37,061 bases of DNA from an uncultured Alphaproteobacteria bacterium (GCA_947588655.1 CANPYS010000019.1:1-37061); one strand, 5' to 3'; numbered from the stretch's first letter, positions 26,179 through 33,680 are shown. Notes: generated by a model not told the origin, from the letters alone. A program made the numbers and translations.

Positions 26179-27708
26179 ATGGATAACAATGTTCAAAATT
26201 TTTTAAAAAAACAATATCCTCAAGGAAAAAATCCGTCATATTTTGAAATATCCGGTGTGTCTTACATTATCCCTTATTCTTACACCAAAGAACAAGACGG
26301 TTTCAAAACCTTTAAAGCCGATTTTTTTGATTTAATGCGCCGTGAGGAAGAAAAATACACCAAAAGGGGTAAAAATCCGCAATATATTTCTTCGGTTGAG
26401 GGCAAAAAACCAAAGATAATTATTCCTTATAGTTGGCAAAGCAAAACCTTTACTTATGATATGGTTTGCAAATATTTTTTAGAAAAAGGACTTAAAAAAT
26501 ATAATCACGCGACCAGACTGTGCATGGAACTTAGCCAAAAGCACCCTGACGAAACTTTTTCATCCCTTGTATCACGCCAAAATTTAAGAGCTTTGCAGCT
26601 CAGAGATTTAAAAGACGAAGTTCAAAAAACAGTGGCTGATTTTAAGGCTTGTGTTCAAAAAGCGGAGCATATTTTGGCTTCAGCCGTGCAAAAAACCACC
26701 AACAACCCCAAATGGGATGTTACCAAACTACGTGTTAAAGCCAAAAGATATTTAATCAACACCTTAATTGCTGGCGCAACAATTGGCGGTATTGCAAAGT
26801 TTGCCGGTCATCGGGAAAGCGCATCTGAAACACCCAAAGAAAACATTAAGCTTGAAATTGCCAAAGAACAAACAACCGAGTTTATTGAACAACTGGCTGA
26901 AAACACCGAACAAAAAGCTTTAAGTGTTGCGGAACACAATTTAAACGTTTTTAACGCCGCATTTAATGATATGATTTGCGTGATACCTTTTGTGGAAGAT
27001 TACCGACACGCTTGTTATAATGACGGTTATGGTGTACCGACAATTGGCTTTGGGACAACGATTTACTTAGATAAAGACGGCAAAAAATCAGGGCGCGTTC
27101 GCTATGGCGACAAAACAACCCCCGCCAAAGCCACCGAGCAAGTTGAGCGTTACCTCAAGTCTGTTGTCAAGCCACTATTTCAAGAGCAAGTGCATGTCAA
27201 AATGGATAATAAAACCGCCACGACAACGGCGATGATTTGTTACCTGCTTGGCGAAACAAAATTTAAAAAATCGGGCTTTTTTCAAGCTTTGAATGAAGGC
27301 AAAACAGGCGCAGAACTTTCTAAAGAGCTAACAATTTATCGCATGCAAGAGGGCGTTATCTGCCGCAACTATGTCGCGGCGCTCATTTGCGAAGGCATAA
27401 TATCTCCCTCTGATCTTTTAGATTTGCCGATAGCCTCTTGCTATAGCCTAAATCGCAAAGACGCTTTGGTGCATAATGAACACAATCAATTACAAAAAGA
27501 AGCAAACAATTTGGCGCGCTTTAAAACTTCAAAGGAAGATGTTCAAAAAAACCTTGAAAAAATGCGTAAAAATCGCAACAAACCCTTGCGCGATTACTTA
27601 CCACCAGAAATTTTGCAAAAAGTGAGGACTAAAGTTGCCTCAAACGCGAGCGCATCACGCACATCAACGGCATTCTTAACGCTTATGAACGAGCACTCTC
27701 AATCTTAA
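26179..27708 (+). CDS. Protein with T4-type (GH24) lysozyme domain and unknown N-terminal region
   Basis: A 509-aa protein. Residues ~262-420 resemble phage T4-type lysozyme, which cuts peptidoglycan glycan strands: E273, D282 and T288 have exactly the E-(8)-D-(5)-T spacing of the T4 catalytic residues E11/D20/T26, in FVEDYRHACYND..GVPTIGFG; a later ALIN-like block reads MICYLLGETKFKKSGFF. Before it lie ~190 residues with no recognised family, containing a short internal duplication (GKNPSY..ISG...IIPYS at ~17-35 and GKNPQY..VEG...IIPYS at ~65-85), and one weakly hydrophobic segment (~192-210). No classical signal peptide is seen. AAAAAGAGG gives a good SD. It could be a domesticated phage endolysin or a cell-wall remodelling or toxin-like enzyme. 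The 3' end overlaps zapA by 26 bp, tail to tail. Confidence 0.8.
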   Translation: MDNNVQNFLKKQYPQGKNPSYFEISGVSYIIPYSYTKEQDGFKTFKADFFDLMRREEEKYTKRGKNPQYISSVEGKKPKIIIPYSWQSKTFTYDMVCKYFLEKGLKKYNHATRLCMELSQKHPDETFSSLVSRQNLRALQLRDLKDEVQKTVADFKACVQKAEHILASAVQKTTNNPKWDVTKLRVKAKRYLINTLIAGATIGGIAKFAGHRESASETPKENIKLEIAKEQTTEFIEQLAENTEQKALSVAEHNLNVFNAAFNDMICVIPFVEDYRHACYNDGYGVPTIGFGTTIYLDKDGKKSGRVRYGDKTTPAKATEQVERYLKSVVKPLFQEQVHVKMDNKTATTTAMICYLLGETKFKKSGFFQALNEGKTGAELSKELTIYRMQEGVICRNYVAALICEGIISPSDLLDLPIASCYSLNRKDALVHNEHNQLQKEANNLARFKTSKEDVQKNLEKMRKNRNKPLRDYLPPEILQKVRTKVASNASASRTSTAFLTLMNEHSQS

Positions 27709-28060
27709 GAATAAGGTTTTTGAGTTGTTTATCAACTTCTGAAACGCTTTGCGCCAACTTTTCATCTAAAGGCGAAAGATCGGGCTCAACTTCTTTTTCC
27801 ACCACGCGTTCCACAACCTTTTCAACAGTTTCAACGCGTGGCTCTGGATAAACGCCGTTTCTCGCGTCAACCAACTCATCAGCAACCAAAAGCCCAACCA
27901 TCGCAAGGAGCATATTTTCATTAATTTGCGCGCCGTTGGAAGTGAGCGTTTTAGCTTTTTCATCCAAAATGCGTGCCAATTTCAGAATATGAGCTTCTTC
28001 GCCGTCATCGCAGGCAACAGCATATTCGCGCGAATTAATTATGATTGTGACTTCAGCCAT
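27683..28060 (-). CDS. zapA: Cell division protein ZapA
   Basis: A 125-aa protein matching ZapA, which binds and bundles FtsZ filaments at the division site. The N-terminus (AEVTIIINSREYAVACDDGE) and the following LARILDEKAK segment are typical; the C-terminal half is a charged coiled coil. It starts inside the end of the zauP-like gene (8-bp overlap, ATGGCTGA), indicating translational coupling. Confidence 0.9.
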   Translation of the reverse strand: MAEVTIIINSREYAVACDDGEEAHILKLARILDEKAKTLTSNGAQINENMLLAMVGLLVADELVDARNGVYPEPRVETVEKVVERVVEKEVEPDLSPLDEKLAQSVSEVDKQLKNLILKIESARS

Positions 28061-28268
28061 TTTCGTTTAACACCGTATCAATTTTTTGGATGGTTTGTTC
28101 AATTTTTTGAACAGCCTCATCAATTTTTTGCGCGTCAACAGGCGTTTCGTGCGACTGTTGCGCTTTTAAGCAAAGTTTATCAACACTTTCATGAAGAGCC
28201 AAAACGGTCGCGTTCAGGTTTTCTAAGGCGGCAAAAGTACGTTCAAAAGAATGTTTATCCATTGACAT
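28053..28268 (-). CDS. ZauP-like small coiled-coil protein upstream of zapA
   Basis: A small protein of about 71 aa predicted to be largely helical (heptad-like EAVQKIEQTIQKIDTVL at the C-terminus). In Caulobacter the gene just upstream of zapA encodes ZauP (DUF4164-type), a coiled-coil partner needed to focus the Z-ring; position, size and coiled-coil character fit. Sequence similarity was not tested. Start choice is uncertain: ATG 28268, ATG 28262 or TTG 28280 are in frame, none with a strong SD; 28268 follows GGATTGG. Confidence 0.7.
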   Translation of the reverse strand: MSMDKHSFERTFAALENLNATVLALHESVDKLCLKAQQSHETPVDAQKIDEAVQKIEQTIQKIDTVLNENG

Positions 28269-28291
28269 TAACCAATCCAATTTGTTATAAT
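28262..28291 (+). promoter_or_regulatory. Strong consensus promoter for the ThiE/TenI-like gene
   Basis: TTGACA (28262-28267), 18-bp spacer, TGTTATAAT extended -10 (TATAAT 28286-28291). The -35 box overlaps the start codons of the divergent zauP-like gene. Confidence 0.75.
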
Positions 28292-28341
28292 GCGCTTATC
28301 ATAATCGTTTTTAATTGAAATACAAGTCACAAAAGAAGCTT

Positions 28342-28863
28342 ATGCAAAAGTTTATCATCAACATCACACAAGAAGATTTTTCGCCCTTAGACGATAACGC
28401 GCTTGAATGCTTCATTTTGCCCGATTCGCTTTCAAAAGTTTTTATCAGTCGTTTCGCGGAGCGCGCCAAAGATTTAGGCAAACTCACGCTAGCGACATCG
28501 CCTGAAATATGCCGGCTTTACCATTTAGACGGCGTGGTGGCTGATTTTTCAAAATCTGAAAACATTGCGGCCGATTTTGAAATGTTGTGCCAAGGTTTAG
28601 AGGGTAAATTTTTCGGGCTGATTTGCCGCAATCGGCGTCACGAGGCAATGCTTGTAAGCGAATGCGAGCCTGATTTTGTTATTTTTAGGGCGTTTCGGGA
28701 CGGCGCTGAAAATATCTTGGAACTCACATCGTGGTATAATGAGATGTTTTTGCTTCAATCAGCGCTTTTACCTTGCGAAGACGGGGTTGATTTTAGCGCC
28801 TATAAAACCGATTTTGTGATTTTAGACGATACAAAATATAAAATTTTTGTTGCCAAAGCATAA
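28342..28863 (+). CDS. Short ThiE/TenI-like protein
   Basis: A 173-aa protein, shorter than typical ThiE/TenI (~200-215 aa). The segment GLICRNRRHEAMLVSECEPD, followed by FVIF, resembles the RSRHDAME.GE..ADYVMFG block of alphaproteobacterial thiamine-phosphate-synthase-like proteins. The phosphate-binding GG..G loops of active ThiE are not visible, so catalysis is doubtful. ATG 28342 follows AGAAG; an upstream TTG at 28315 is less likely. It precedes efp on the same strand. Confidence 0.5.
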   Translation: MQKFIINITQEDFSPLDDNALECFILPDSLSKVFISRFAERAKDLGKLTLATSPEICRLYHLDGVVADFSKSENIAADFEMLCQGLEGKFFGLICRNRRHEAMLVSECEPDFVIFRAFRDGAENILELTSWYNEMFLLQSALLPCEDGVDFSAYKTDFVILDDTKYKIFVAKA

Positions 28864-28879
28864 AGTTTGGTTTATGTTG

Positions 28880-28896
28880 CCCTCAACCCTTGAGGG
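28880..28896 (+). other. Small hairpin upstream of efp
   Basis: CCCTCAA and TTGAGGG form a 7-bp stem with a CCC loop between the ThiE-like gene and efp. No T run follows, so it is more likely an mRNA structure than a terminator. Confidence 0.4.
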
Positions 28897-28933
28897 GAAA
28901 TCCTTTATAAAATTGTAAATACGGAGAAAAATT

Positions 28934-29497
28934 ATGAAACAACTTGCAGGATCAATTAGAATTGGCTGGGTTATTGAATATAAAGGCAAGCCCTGGACCA
29001 TCACCAAAGCACAACACATCAAGCCCGGCAAAGGCGGCGCGTTTATGCAGGTGGAAATGAAGTCGGTTGAAGAAGGCACAAAAACAAACGAGCGTTTTCG
29101 GACCGAAGACAGCATTGAAAAGATGATGGTTGAAGATAAAGACTGCCAATTTTTGTTTGAAGACGGCAACGGCTTAACATTTATGGAGTCTGAAACTTTT
29201 GAGCAATTTACCATGCCGGCAGACATTTTAGGCGATTCGCGCCCATTTTTAACAGACGGTATGAGCGTGCGTATTGCGCACATCAATGGTCGCCCAATTT
29301 CGGTTGAATTGCCTTTGCAGGTCATTTGCGCGGTGGTTGAAACAGAGCCTGTTGTAAAGGGGCAAACGGCAGCTTCTTCCTATAAGCCGGCAATCTTAGA
29401 CAACGGCGTACGCGTGATGGTTCCGCCCTTTATTGACGCGGGCGACAAAATTGTGGTTGGCACGGCTGAAGCCAATTATGTTGAAAGAGCTAAATAA
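28934..29497 (+). CDS. efp: Translation elongation factor P
   Basis: A 187-aa EF-P, which enters the ribosomal E site and rescues stalling at polyproline stretches. The tip loop reads KPGKGGAF with Lys33 at the position that is beta-lysylated in E. coli (Lys34). The three-domain protein ends in the usual VPPFIDAGDKIVVGTAEANYVERAK-type block, seen here as VPPFIDAGDK, VVGT and YVERAK. GGAG precedes the ATG. It overlaps the next gene by 1 bp (TAATG). Confidence 0.96.
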   Translation: MKQLAGSIRIGWVIEYKGKPWTITKAQHIKPGKGGAFMQVEMKSVEEGTKTNERFRTEDSIEKMMVEDKDCQFLFEDGNGLTFMESETFEQFTMPADILGDSRPFLTDGMSVRIAHINGRPISVELPLQVICAVVETEPVVKGQTAASSYKPAILDNGVRVMVPPFIDAGDKIVVGTAEANYVERAK

Positions 29498-30303
29498 TGC
29501 TTTATATCAACCCGTTTTTAACTTCACTGGTCGGGGCTGTCCGAAAGGCGGCCTCGTACCTTGACCGCGATTTTAATGAGATTGAAAAACTTCAAAGCTC
29601 GGTTCGCGGGAGCAAAAATTTTGTTTTCAACACCTACGCAAGGCTTGAAACACGCTTAAAAGAAGAAATCGGCAAACTTTGGCCTGATACACCGATGATA
29701 ACGCAACAAAGCAAAATCAACGGCGACACATATTTTGCCTTAAGCCCGATTGAGGGCATCATCAATTTTGCGCACGGCAACCCCAATTTTGCACTAACAG
29801 TGGCTTATATTGAAAAAGGCGAGATTATGGCGGGTGTGGTTTATAATCCTGTCCTTGATGAAATGTTTTTTGCTTTTAAGGGCAACGGCGCTTACAAAGA
29901 GGGCGCGCGCAGTCACGAAAGGTTGCGTGTTTCCGCCACCAAAGAGCTTGAGGGGGCGAGTCTTTCGGCTTTAGCATTTTTTGATAAAGAACCAAAGCAA
30001 GCGGCTGATTTTTATGCGCAAGGGATGCTCAAAACAGGCAATTTGCATATTAGCGGCTGTTTACCGGTTGACTTAGCTTATTTAGCGGCGGGCAAACAAG
30101 ATGTGGCTTTATGCTTAAACGCGCACATTTGCGCCCTGGCGGCGGGCATTTTACTTGTGAAGGAATCCGGTGGCGTGGTGCGTGCCTTAAGCCAAAAGGA
30201 CAACCGTAGTGAAAATTTGGCGGAAATCTTTCAAACAGGGTGCTTAGCGGCATCAAATTATGAATTGCGCCAAAAGGTTTTTGAAAATTTTAAAAAATTG
30301 TAA
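29497..30303 (+). CDS. Inositol-monophosphatase-family protein lacking metal ligands
   Basis: A 268-aa protein with the SuhB/IMPase fold pattern (NFALTVAYIEKGEIMAGVVYNP-type core; DLAYLAAGKQD; LAAGILLVKESGG). The catalytic metal-binding residues are altered: the canonical D-P-[IL]-D-G-T reads S83-P-I-E86-G-I, the GEE motif is replaced by TQQS (69-72), and the WDxAAG aspartate is missing (CALAAG). It is probably a pseudoenzyme; E. coli SuhB also has a non-catalytic role in rRNA antitermination, so a structural or RNA-polymerase-linked role is conceivable. Overlaps efp by 1 bp. Confidence 0.8.
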   Translation: MLYINPFLTSLVGAVRKAASYLDRDFNEIEKLQSSVRGSKNFVFNTYARLETRLKEEIGKLWPDTPMITQQSKINGDTYFALSPIEGIINFAHGNPNFALTVAYIEKGEIMAGVVYNPVLDEMFFAFKGNGAYKEGARSHERLRVSATKELEGASLSALAFFDKEPKQAADFYAQGMLKTGNLHISGCLPVDLAYLAAGKQDVALCLNAHICALAAGILLVKESGGVVRALSQKDNRSENLAEIFQTGCLAASNYELRQKVFENFKKL

Positions 30304-30311
30304 AAAAACTC

Positions 30312-30340
30312 TTGATAATTAATTTTGTTTAGGTTATAAA
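30312..30340 (+). promoter_or_regulatory. Promoter for rpmE
   Basis: TTGATA (30312-30317), 17-bp spacer, TATAAA (30335-30340), 40 nt before the rpmE ATG. Confidence 0.6.
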
Positions 30341-30380
30341 GGCGTAACTTTTTGAAAAGTTTTTAATTTGGAGAAGAAAA

Positions 30381-30611
30381 ATGAAAAAAGGCATTCATCC
30401 CGATTATCACGAAATCACTTATGTGATGACCGATGGTTCGGAGCATAAAGTCCGCTCCACATGGGGCAAAGCCGGCGATAAGATGACCTTGGAAATTGAT
30501 CCGAAATCTCATCCTGAGTGGACGGGTATTCACCGCATGGTTGATTCTGGCGGTCAAGTTTCCAAGTTCAACAACAAGTTCGGTGCTTTTGGCATTAAGA
30601 GCGGCGACTAA
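30381..30611 (+). CDS. rpmE: 50S ribosomal protein L31 (bL31)
   Basis: A 76-aa bL31, a small protein bridging the two ribosomal subunits at the central protuberance. It starts [20 protein letters not shown] and ends with [12 protein letters not shown]. No CxxC pair is present, so it is the zinc-independent form. GGAGAAG precedes the ATG, and the gene is flanked by its own promoter and terminator. Confidence 0.96.
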   Translation: MKKGIHPDYHEITYVMTDGSEHKVRSTWGKAGDKMTLEIDPKSHPEWTGIHRMVDSGGQVSKFNNKFGAFGIKSGD

Positions 30612-30629
30612 TTTATATATTTTCTTTTT

Positions 30630-30657
30630 AAGGAGAGGTTTTCCTCTCCTTTTTTTA
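30630..30657 (+). terminator. Intrinsic terminator after rpmE
   Basis: A 9-bp stem (AAGGAGAGG and its complement), 4-nt T loop and a run of T. Its arm sequence resembles the terminator at 26088. Confidence 0.92.
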
Positions 30658-30675
30658 ACGAAACGCAAAAAATTG

Positions 30676-30703
30676 TTGCATAGGCAATATTTTTTATTAT
30701 AAG
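30676..30703 (+). promoter_or_regulatory. Promoter for trcR
   Basis: TTGCAT (30676-30681), 16-bp spacer, TATAAG (30698-30703), 33 nt before the ATG. Confidence 0.5.
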
Positions 30704-30736
30704 ATACATTCATCAGTTTATTTGAAAGGAAAAACC

Positions 30737-31618
30737 ATGACAGCACCTTTAATGCCTAAAGCAACCGCCGTTTGGTTGGTTGAGAACACAACCTTAACAT
30801 TCCGCCAGATTGCTAAATACTGCGAATTACATGAACTTGAAATTCAGGCCATTGCCGATGGCGATGTGGCTTACAACATCATTGGCATCAGCCCTGTTTC
30901 AAACGGTCAGCTTTCGTTAGATGAAATCCGCCGTTGCGAAAACGACAAATCGGCAGACTTAGTCCCGAATGTTTTGGAACGCAACGTTAAAGAATCCAAT
31001 GCCAAGAACAAAAAGGTTCTTTCGCCCTCGCAACGGAGCGACAAACCTGCCGCGATTTTGTGGATTATAAGGAATTGTCCAGACATTACAGACGCGCAAA
31101 TTACAAAGCTGATTGGCACAACCAAGCCGACTATTTTAGCAATCAGAAACGGCACGCGTCCGGATATGTCAACCTTAAGAGCCAAAAATCCGGTAGCTAT
31201 TGGGCTTTGTTCTGAAAAAGACTTGGATAAAGCGATGACAACCGCCAAAGAACGGCTTGAAAAAGCGGCGCAACCGAAAGTAAAAAAGGCTAAAAAAACC
31301 GCCAAAAAGACAACAAAAAAGACAACGACGAAAAAAACAACCAAAAAAGCCGTTAAAAAAGTTGCAAAAAAGGCCGCCAAGAAAACAACTGTCAAAAAGG
31401 CATCCAAAAAATCGGCGAAAAAGGTAGCCACTCAAAAGGCAACGGCAAAAAAGACGACTGCTAAAAAGGCAGCTGCCAAGAAAGCTCCGACAAAAAAGGT
31501 AACGGCAAAAAAGGCAACCGCTAAAAAGACAGTCGCTAAAGCCTCCAAAAAAGCACCTGTAAAGAAAGCACCAGCTAAAAAGGCAACTTCCAAGAAGAAA
31601 ACCGCGAAAAAGAAATAA
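30737..31618 (+). CDS. trcR: TrcR-like (DUF1013) cell-cycle regulator with histone-H1-like tail
   Basis: A 293-aa protein. Residues 1-~175 match the alphaproteobacterial DUF1013/TrcR family, a helix-turn-helix transcriptional regulator linked to the CtrA-type cell-cycle network: MPKATAVWLVENTTLTFRQI, GISPVSNGQLSLDEIRRCE, and the second HTH-like RNCPDITDAQITKLIG. From ~181 to 293 the protein is an unbroken Lys/Ala/Thr repeat (KKxxKK, AKKAT) like histone H1 or bacterial AlgP/PhaF tails, expected to bind DNA non-specifically. The frame is open and codons vary, so it is not simple slippage. ATG 30737 follows GAAAGGA; an upstream in-frame TTG is rejected. Confidence 0.88.
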   Translation: MTAPLMPKATAVWLVENTTLTFRQIAKYCELHELEIQAIADGDVAYNIIGISPVSNGQLSLDEIRRCENDKSADLVPNVLERNVKESNAKNKKVLSPSQRSDKPAAILWIIRNCPDITDAQITKLIGTTKPTILAIRNGTRPDMSTLRAKNPVAIGLCSEKDLDKAMTTAKERLEKAAQPKVKKAKKTAKKTTKKTTTKKTTKKAVKKVAKKAAKKTTVKKASKKSAKKVATQKATAKKTTAKKAAAKKAPTKKVTAKKATAKKTVAKASKKAPVKKAPAKKATSKKKTAKKK

Positions 31619-31638
31619 ACGTTGTTTTTATGAACAAT

Positions 31639-31670
31639 AAAGGGGTAGAAAATTTTCCACCCCTTTTTAT
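31639..31670 (+). terminator. Intrinsic terminator after trcR
   Basis: AAAGGGGT pairs with ACCCCTTT around an inner GAAAATTTTC palindrome with one mismatch, followed by T's. Confidence 0.8.
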
Positions 31671-31674
31671 TTGC

Positions 31675-31942
31675 GATTAATATTTTTCTTTCTCATAACA
31701 AAAGTAATTAGTGTTTTTATAGGCGATATCACGCGAGTGTTAGGTCGCTTTGGCGGCGTCCCGCTCTTAACGTCATTCACGAGGAATCCAAGAAAAAAGC
31801 TAATTTGTTATCCTGGACTCTTCCTCCCCCTACGGTCGTCAGAGTGACGTAAAATAAAAAAATGTCATTCTGAGGCGGGTTACCGCCGAAGAATCCAGGA
31901 CAACAAATTCATCCGAATCGTCATTTCCTAGAGTTGTGCGCT
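31675..31942. repeat. Intergenic repeats between trcR and the third cysteine-rich gene
   Basis: 31699-31747 is a copy of the ~49-nt unit at 119-167. 31770-31850 and 31862-31905 carry the GTCATTCTGAGGC...GCCGAAGAATCCAGG-type unit in two forms, also seen at 17672-17785 and 33354-33465. No gene is seen. Confidence 0.75.
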
Positions 31943-32995
31943 TTAAAATGCTAATACAGGTCGGACATAAGAATCTTTAAAACCGCCAAAATGATAATGT
32001 AATGTACCATGATATAAATAAACACTTACATAGCCGGTTCTTTCTACATAACCTATGGTGGAAGACCAATGCTGAGCATTTTTTAAAGGTTGGATATCTA
32101 TATTTTTAGTTTTTAATTTTTCTAAAGAATTGTTAATCTGCTGGTAAGAATAAGCCAACCCTCTATAACCAAATCCTGTAACTTTGCTTAAATCATATCC
32201 CCACATCTGCATTAATTCGCCGATAGACGGGAAATACCATTGGCCCGCGCCAACTTTTGGGTTATCCGCAGAAACGCCTAAAGGGTAAAAAGCCGTACAT
32301 GCTTTTGCCGCAATAGGTGTGCAGAGTTTTTGATTGTTAGTATTTTGATTAAGGCATTCTGTTAAATCAGCGGCAAGCATTTTTTGAGTGTTGCCTTTAC
32401 CGTCAAAGACTTCAGGCTCACCATTTTGCAAAGCTTGAGCTAAAGTTTGTGAAGTGTAGGGCGTTAAACCTTGTACAATAGAATTTTGAAAGCCGACCGA
32501 TAGAAATTCTTGCGTATTATGGAAAGGATTTTGAGGATCAAAGTCTGAATTGTCATCAACCGTTAAAGTGCTTAACGCCATAACTTTACCATGAACACCG
32601 CCATTCGTGGTTAAAAACACGATTCCAACAGGAATTTTGTTTTCATGAGTGGAGTCATAATCATCGGCATAACCACACGTCCCGTCTGAGTAATAAACAT
32701 CACCGATTTCACAAAGGTCTTTACAAAGCGTGTATGTGTTATCTGTTGGACATTTTGAAATTTTACCACACCAAGCGGATTTATTGGATTGTGTAAAGCC
32801 TAACGATTCGCAATTATAGCGAACACATTTTTTATATGATTGGTCATAAGGGCAAAGAATATAACCATTTTTATCACATTTTGGATTATCTTCTTTGGAA
32901 TAATTTAACTCCTCACAGGTCGGTTGCTTTTCACAATTCAGCGCCATCGCTTGATTTGAAAACAAAACTATCATCAAAAATAAAATATACTTCAT
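31943..32995 (-). CDS. Exported cysteine-rich repeat protein with DUF1566-like C-terminus (third paralogue)
   Basis: A 350-aa protein with signal peptide MKYILFLMIVLFSNQAMA. Two to three cysteine-rich units follow (C-x2-LNY/LGF...C...LCPY/KCPT...C), related to the proteins at 2701-4380 and 4385-5035. The remaining ~240 residues form a recognisable DUF1566-like module: GIVFLTTNGGVHGKVMAL, GAGQWYFPSIGELMQMW, HWSSTIGY and the terminal YVRPVLAF. Such modules occur in exported proteins of gut bacteria; their role is unknown. ATG 32995 follows AAAGGAT; the longer frame up to 33085 runs into repeat DNA and is rejected. Single-gene unit flanked by repeats. Confidence 0.85.
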   Translation of the reverse strand: MKYILFLMIVLFSNQAMALNCEKQPTCEELNYSKEDNPKCDKNGYILCPYDQSYKKCVRYNCESLGFTQSNKSAWCGKISKCPTDNTYTLCKDLCEIGDVYYSDGTCGYADDYDSTHENKIPVGIVFLTTNGGVHGKVMALSTLTVDDNSDFDPQNPFHNTQEFLSVGFQNSIVQGLTPYTSQTLAQALQNGEPEVFDGKGNTQKMLAADLTECLNQNTNNQKLCTPIAAKACTAFYPLGVSADNPKVGAGQWYFPSIGELMQMWGYDLSKVTGFGYRGLAYSYQQINNSLEKLKTKNIDIQPLKNAQHWSSTIGYVERTGYVSVYLYHGTLHYHFGGFKDSYVRPVLAF

Positions 32996-33553
32996 TATCT
33001 TTATCCTTTCGCCCAAATTCTTCCGAATCGTCATCCTGAAACGACCCCAAATGTCATGCTGAACTTGTTTCAGCATCCCCTCCAAATGTCATGCTGAACT
33101 TGTTTCAGCATCTCTTTTTATAAGATCCCGAAACGAGTTTGGGATGACGTTTGAGGGAGTTTTTCCCTTTCTTAAAAAAAGGTACGTTTAAATGTGCATT
33201 TTTTTGCAAAAATAAGTTGTTGAAAATCCCAATTTTTTCTACTTGACAAGTTGTAAATAATGACGTACCTTTTTTTGAGATACTTCTTATTTGCCCGCTC
33301 ATTGTTGATTTTCCTTGCTTTTTTAGCTTTTTGAAACCCATAAAGTCCTCAGAGTGACGTAAAATAAAAAACGTCATTCTGAGGCAATTTATTGCCGAAG
33401 AATCCAGGAAAAAAGTAGCTAATTTATTCTTCCTGGACTCTTCCTCCCTACGGTCGTCAGAGTGACGGGCGGTGAATATCAGCGCCTTTGCACCCAAACC
33501 GAGGGAACGCGGAGAATGAAAAAACGAATCCATATTATTTTGCACCCAAGCCG
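32996..33553. repeat. Intergenic repeat array upstream of the str operon
   Basis: 33047-33077 and 33082-33112 are direct copies of a 31-nt unit containing the palindrome TGCTGAACTTGTTTCAGCA. 33354-33465 holds the GTCATTCTGAGGC unit (33373-33408, exact inverse of 33743-type copy at 17743-17778). 33489-33520 and 33540-33571 are near-identical direct repeats of TTGCACCCAA followed by CCGAGGGAACGCGGAGAATG. A 179-aa minus-strand reading frame across this block is translated repeat DNA without an SD. No gene is supported. Confidence 0.75.
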
Positions 33554-33680
33554 AGGGAACGCGGAGAATGAGGTGATTAGAGTAATTTTGAGCGTGAAGA
33601 CAATTCCAGCGTACTAAAAGCGTACGTGAATTGGACAAGACCAAAAAATCGCTCTAGGCGCCCATTATACGCGTTCCCCT
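33554..33680. repeat. Dispersed ~125-nt palindromic element, copy 3
   Basis: A 127-nt imperfect palindrome from AGGGAACGCGGAGAATG to CATTATACGCGTTCCCCT. The inner arms carry GCGTAC and GCGTACGTGAATT around the centre and TAGAG/CTCTA on the flanks. It has the same architecture and size as copies at 5374 and 17839, with the outer GGAAAGGCG replaced by GGGAACGCG. It ends 11 bp before the rpsL -35 box. Confidence 0.78.

Noticed and set aside
23000-27708. Prophage remnant covering the lipoprotein and lysozyme genes
   Set aside because: No integrase, attachment-site repeats, or phage structural genes were seen; each gene has its own promoter, so a prophage call is not supported.
30907-31431. 174-aa hydrophobic minus-strand frame opposite trcR
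   Set aside because: It is the antisense reading of the Lys-rich tail (AAA/AAG read as Phe/Leu), giving false membrane segments.
31265-31615. Simple DNA repeat or CRISPR-like array in the trcR tail
   Set aside because: AAAAAGGC-type words recur but at irregular spacing with varied codons, as expected for a Lys/Ala protein tail.
33047-33112. Two 31-nt direct repeats considered as a mini CRISPR
   Set aside because: Only two copies with a 4-nt gap, no spacer-sized interval and no cas genes; they belong to a dispersed palindromic repeat family.
33105-33644. 179-aa minus-strand open frame
   Set aside because: It is translated intergenic repeat DNA (segments such as FLDSSAINCLRMT recur in the 17.6-17.8 kb block), with no SD and no family pattern.
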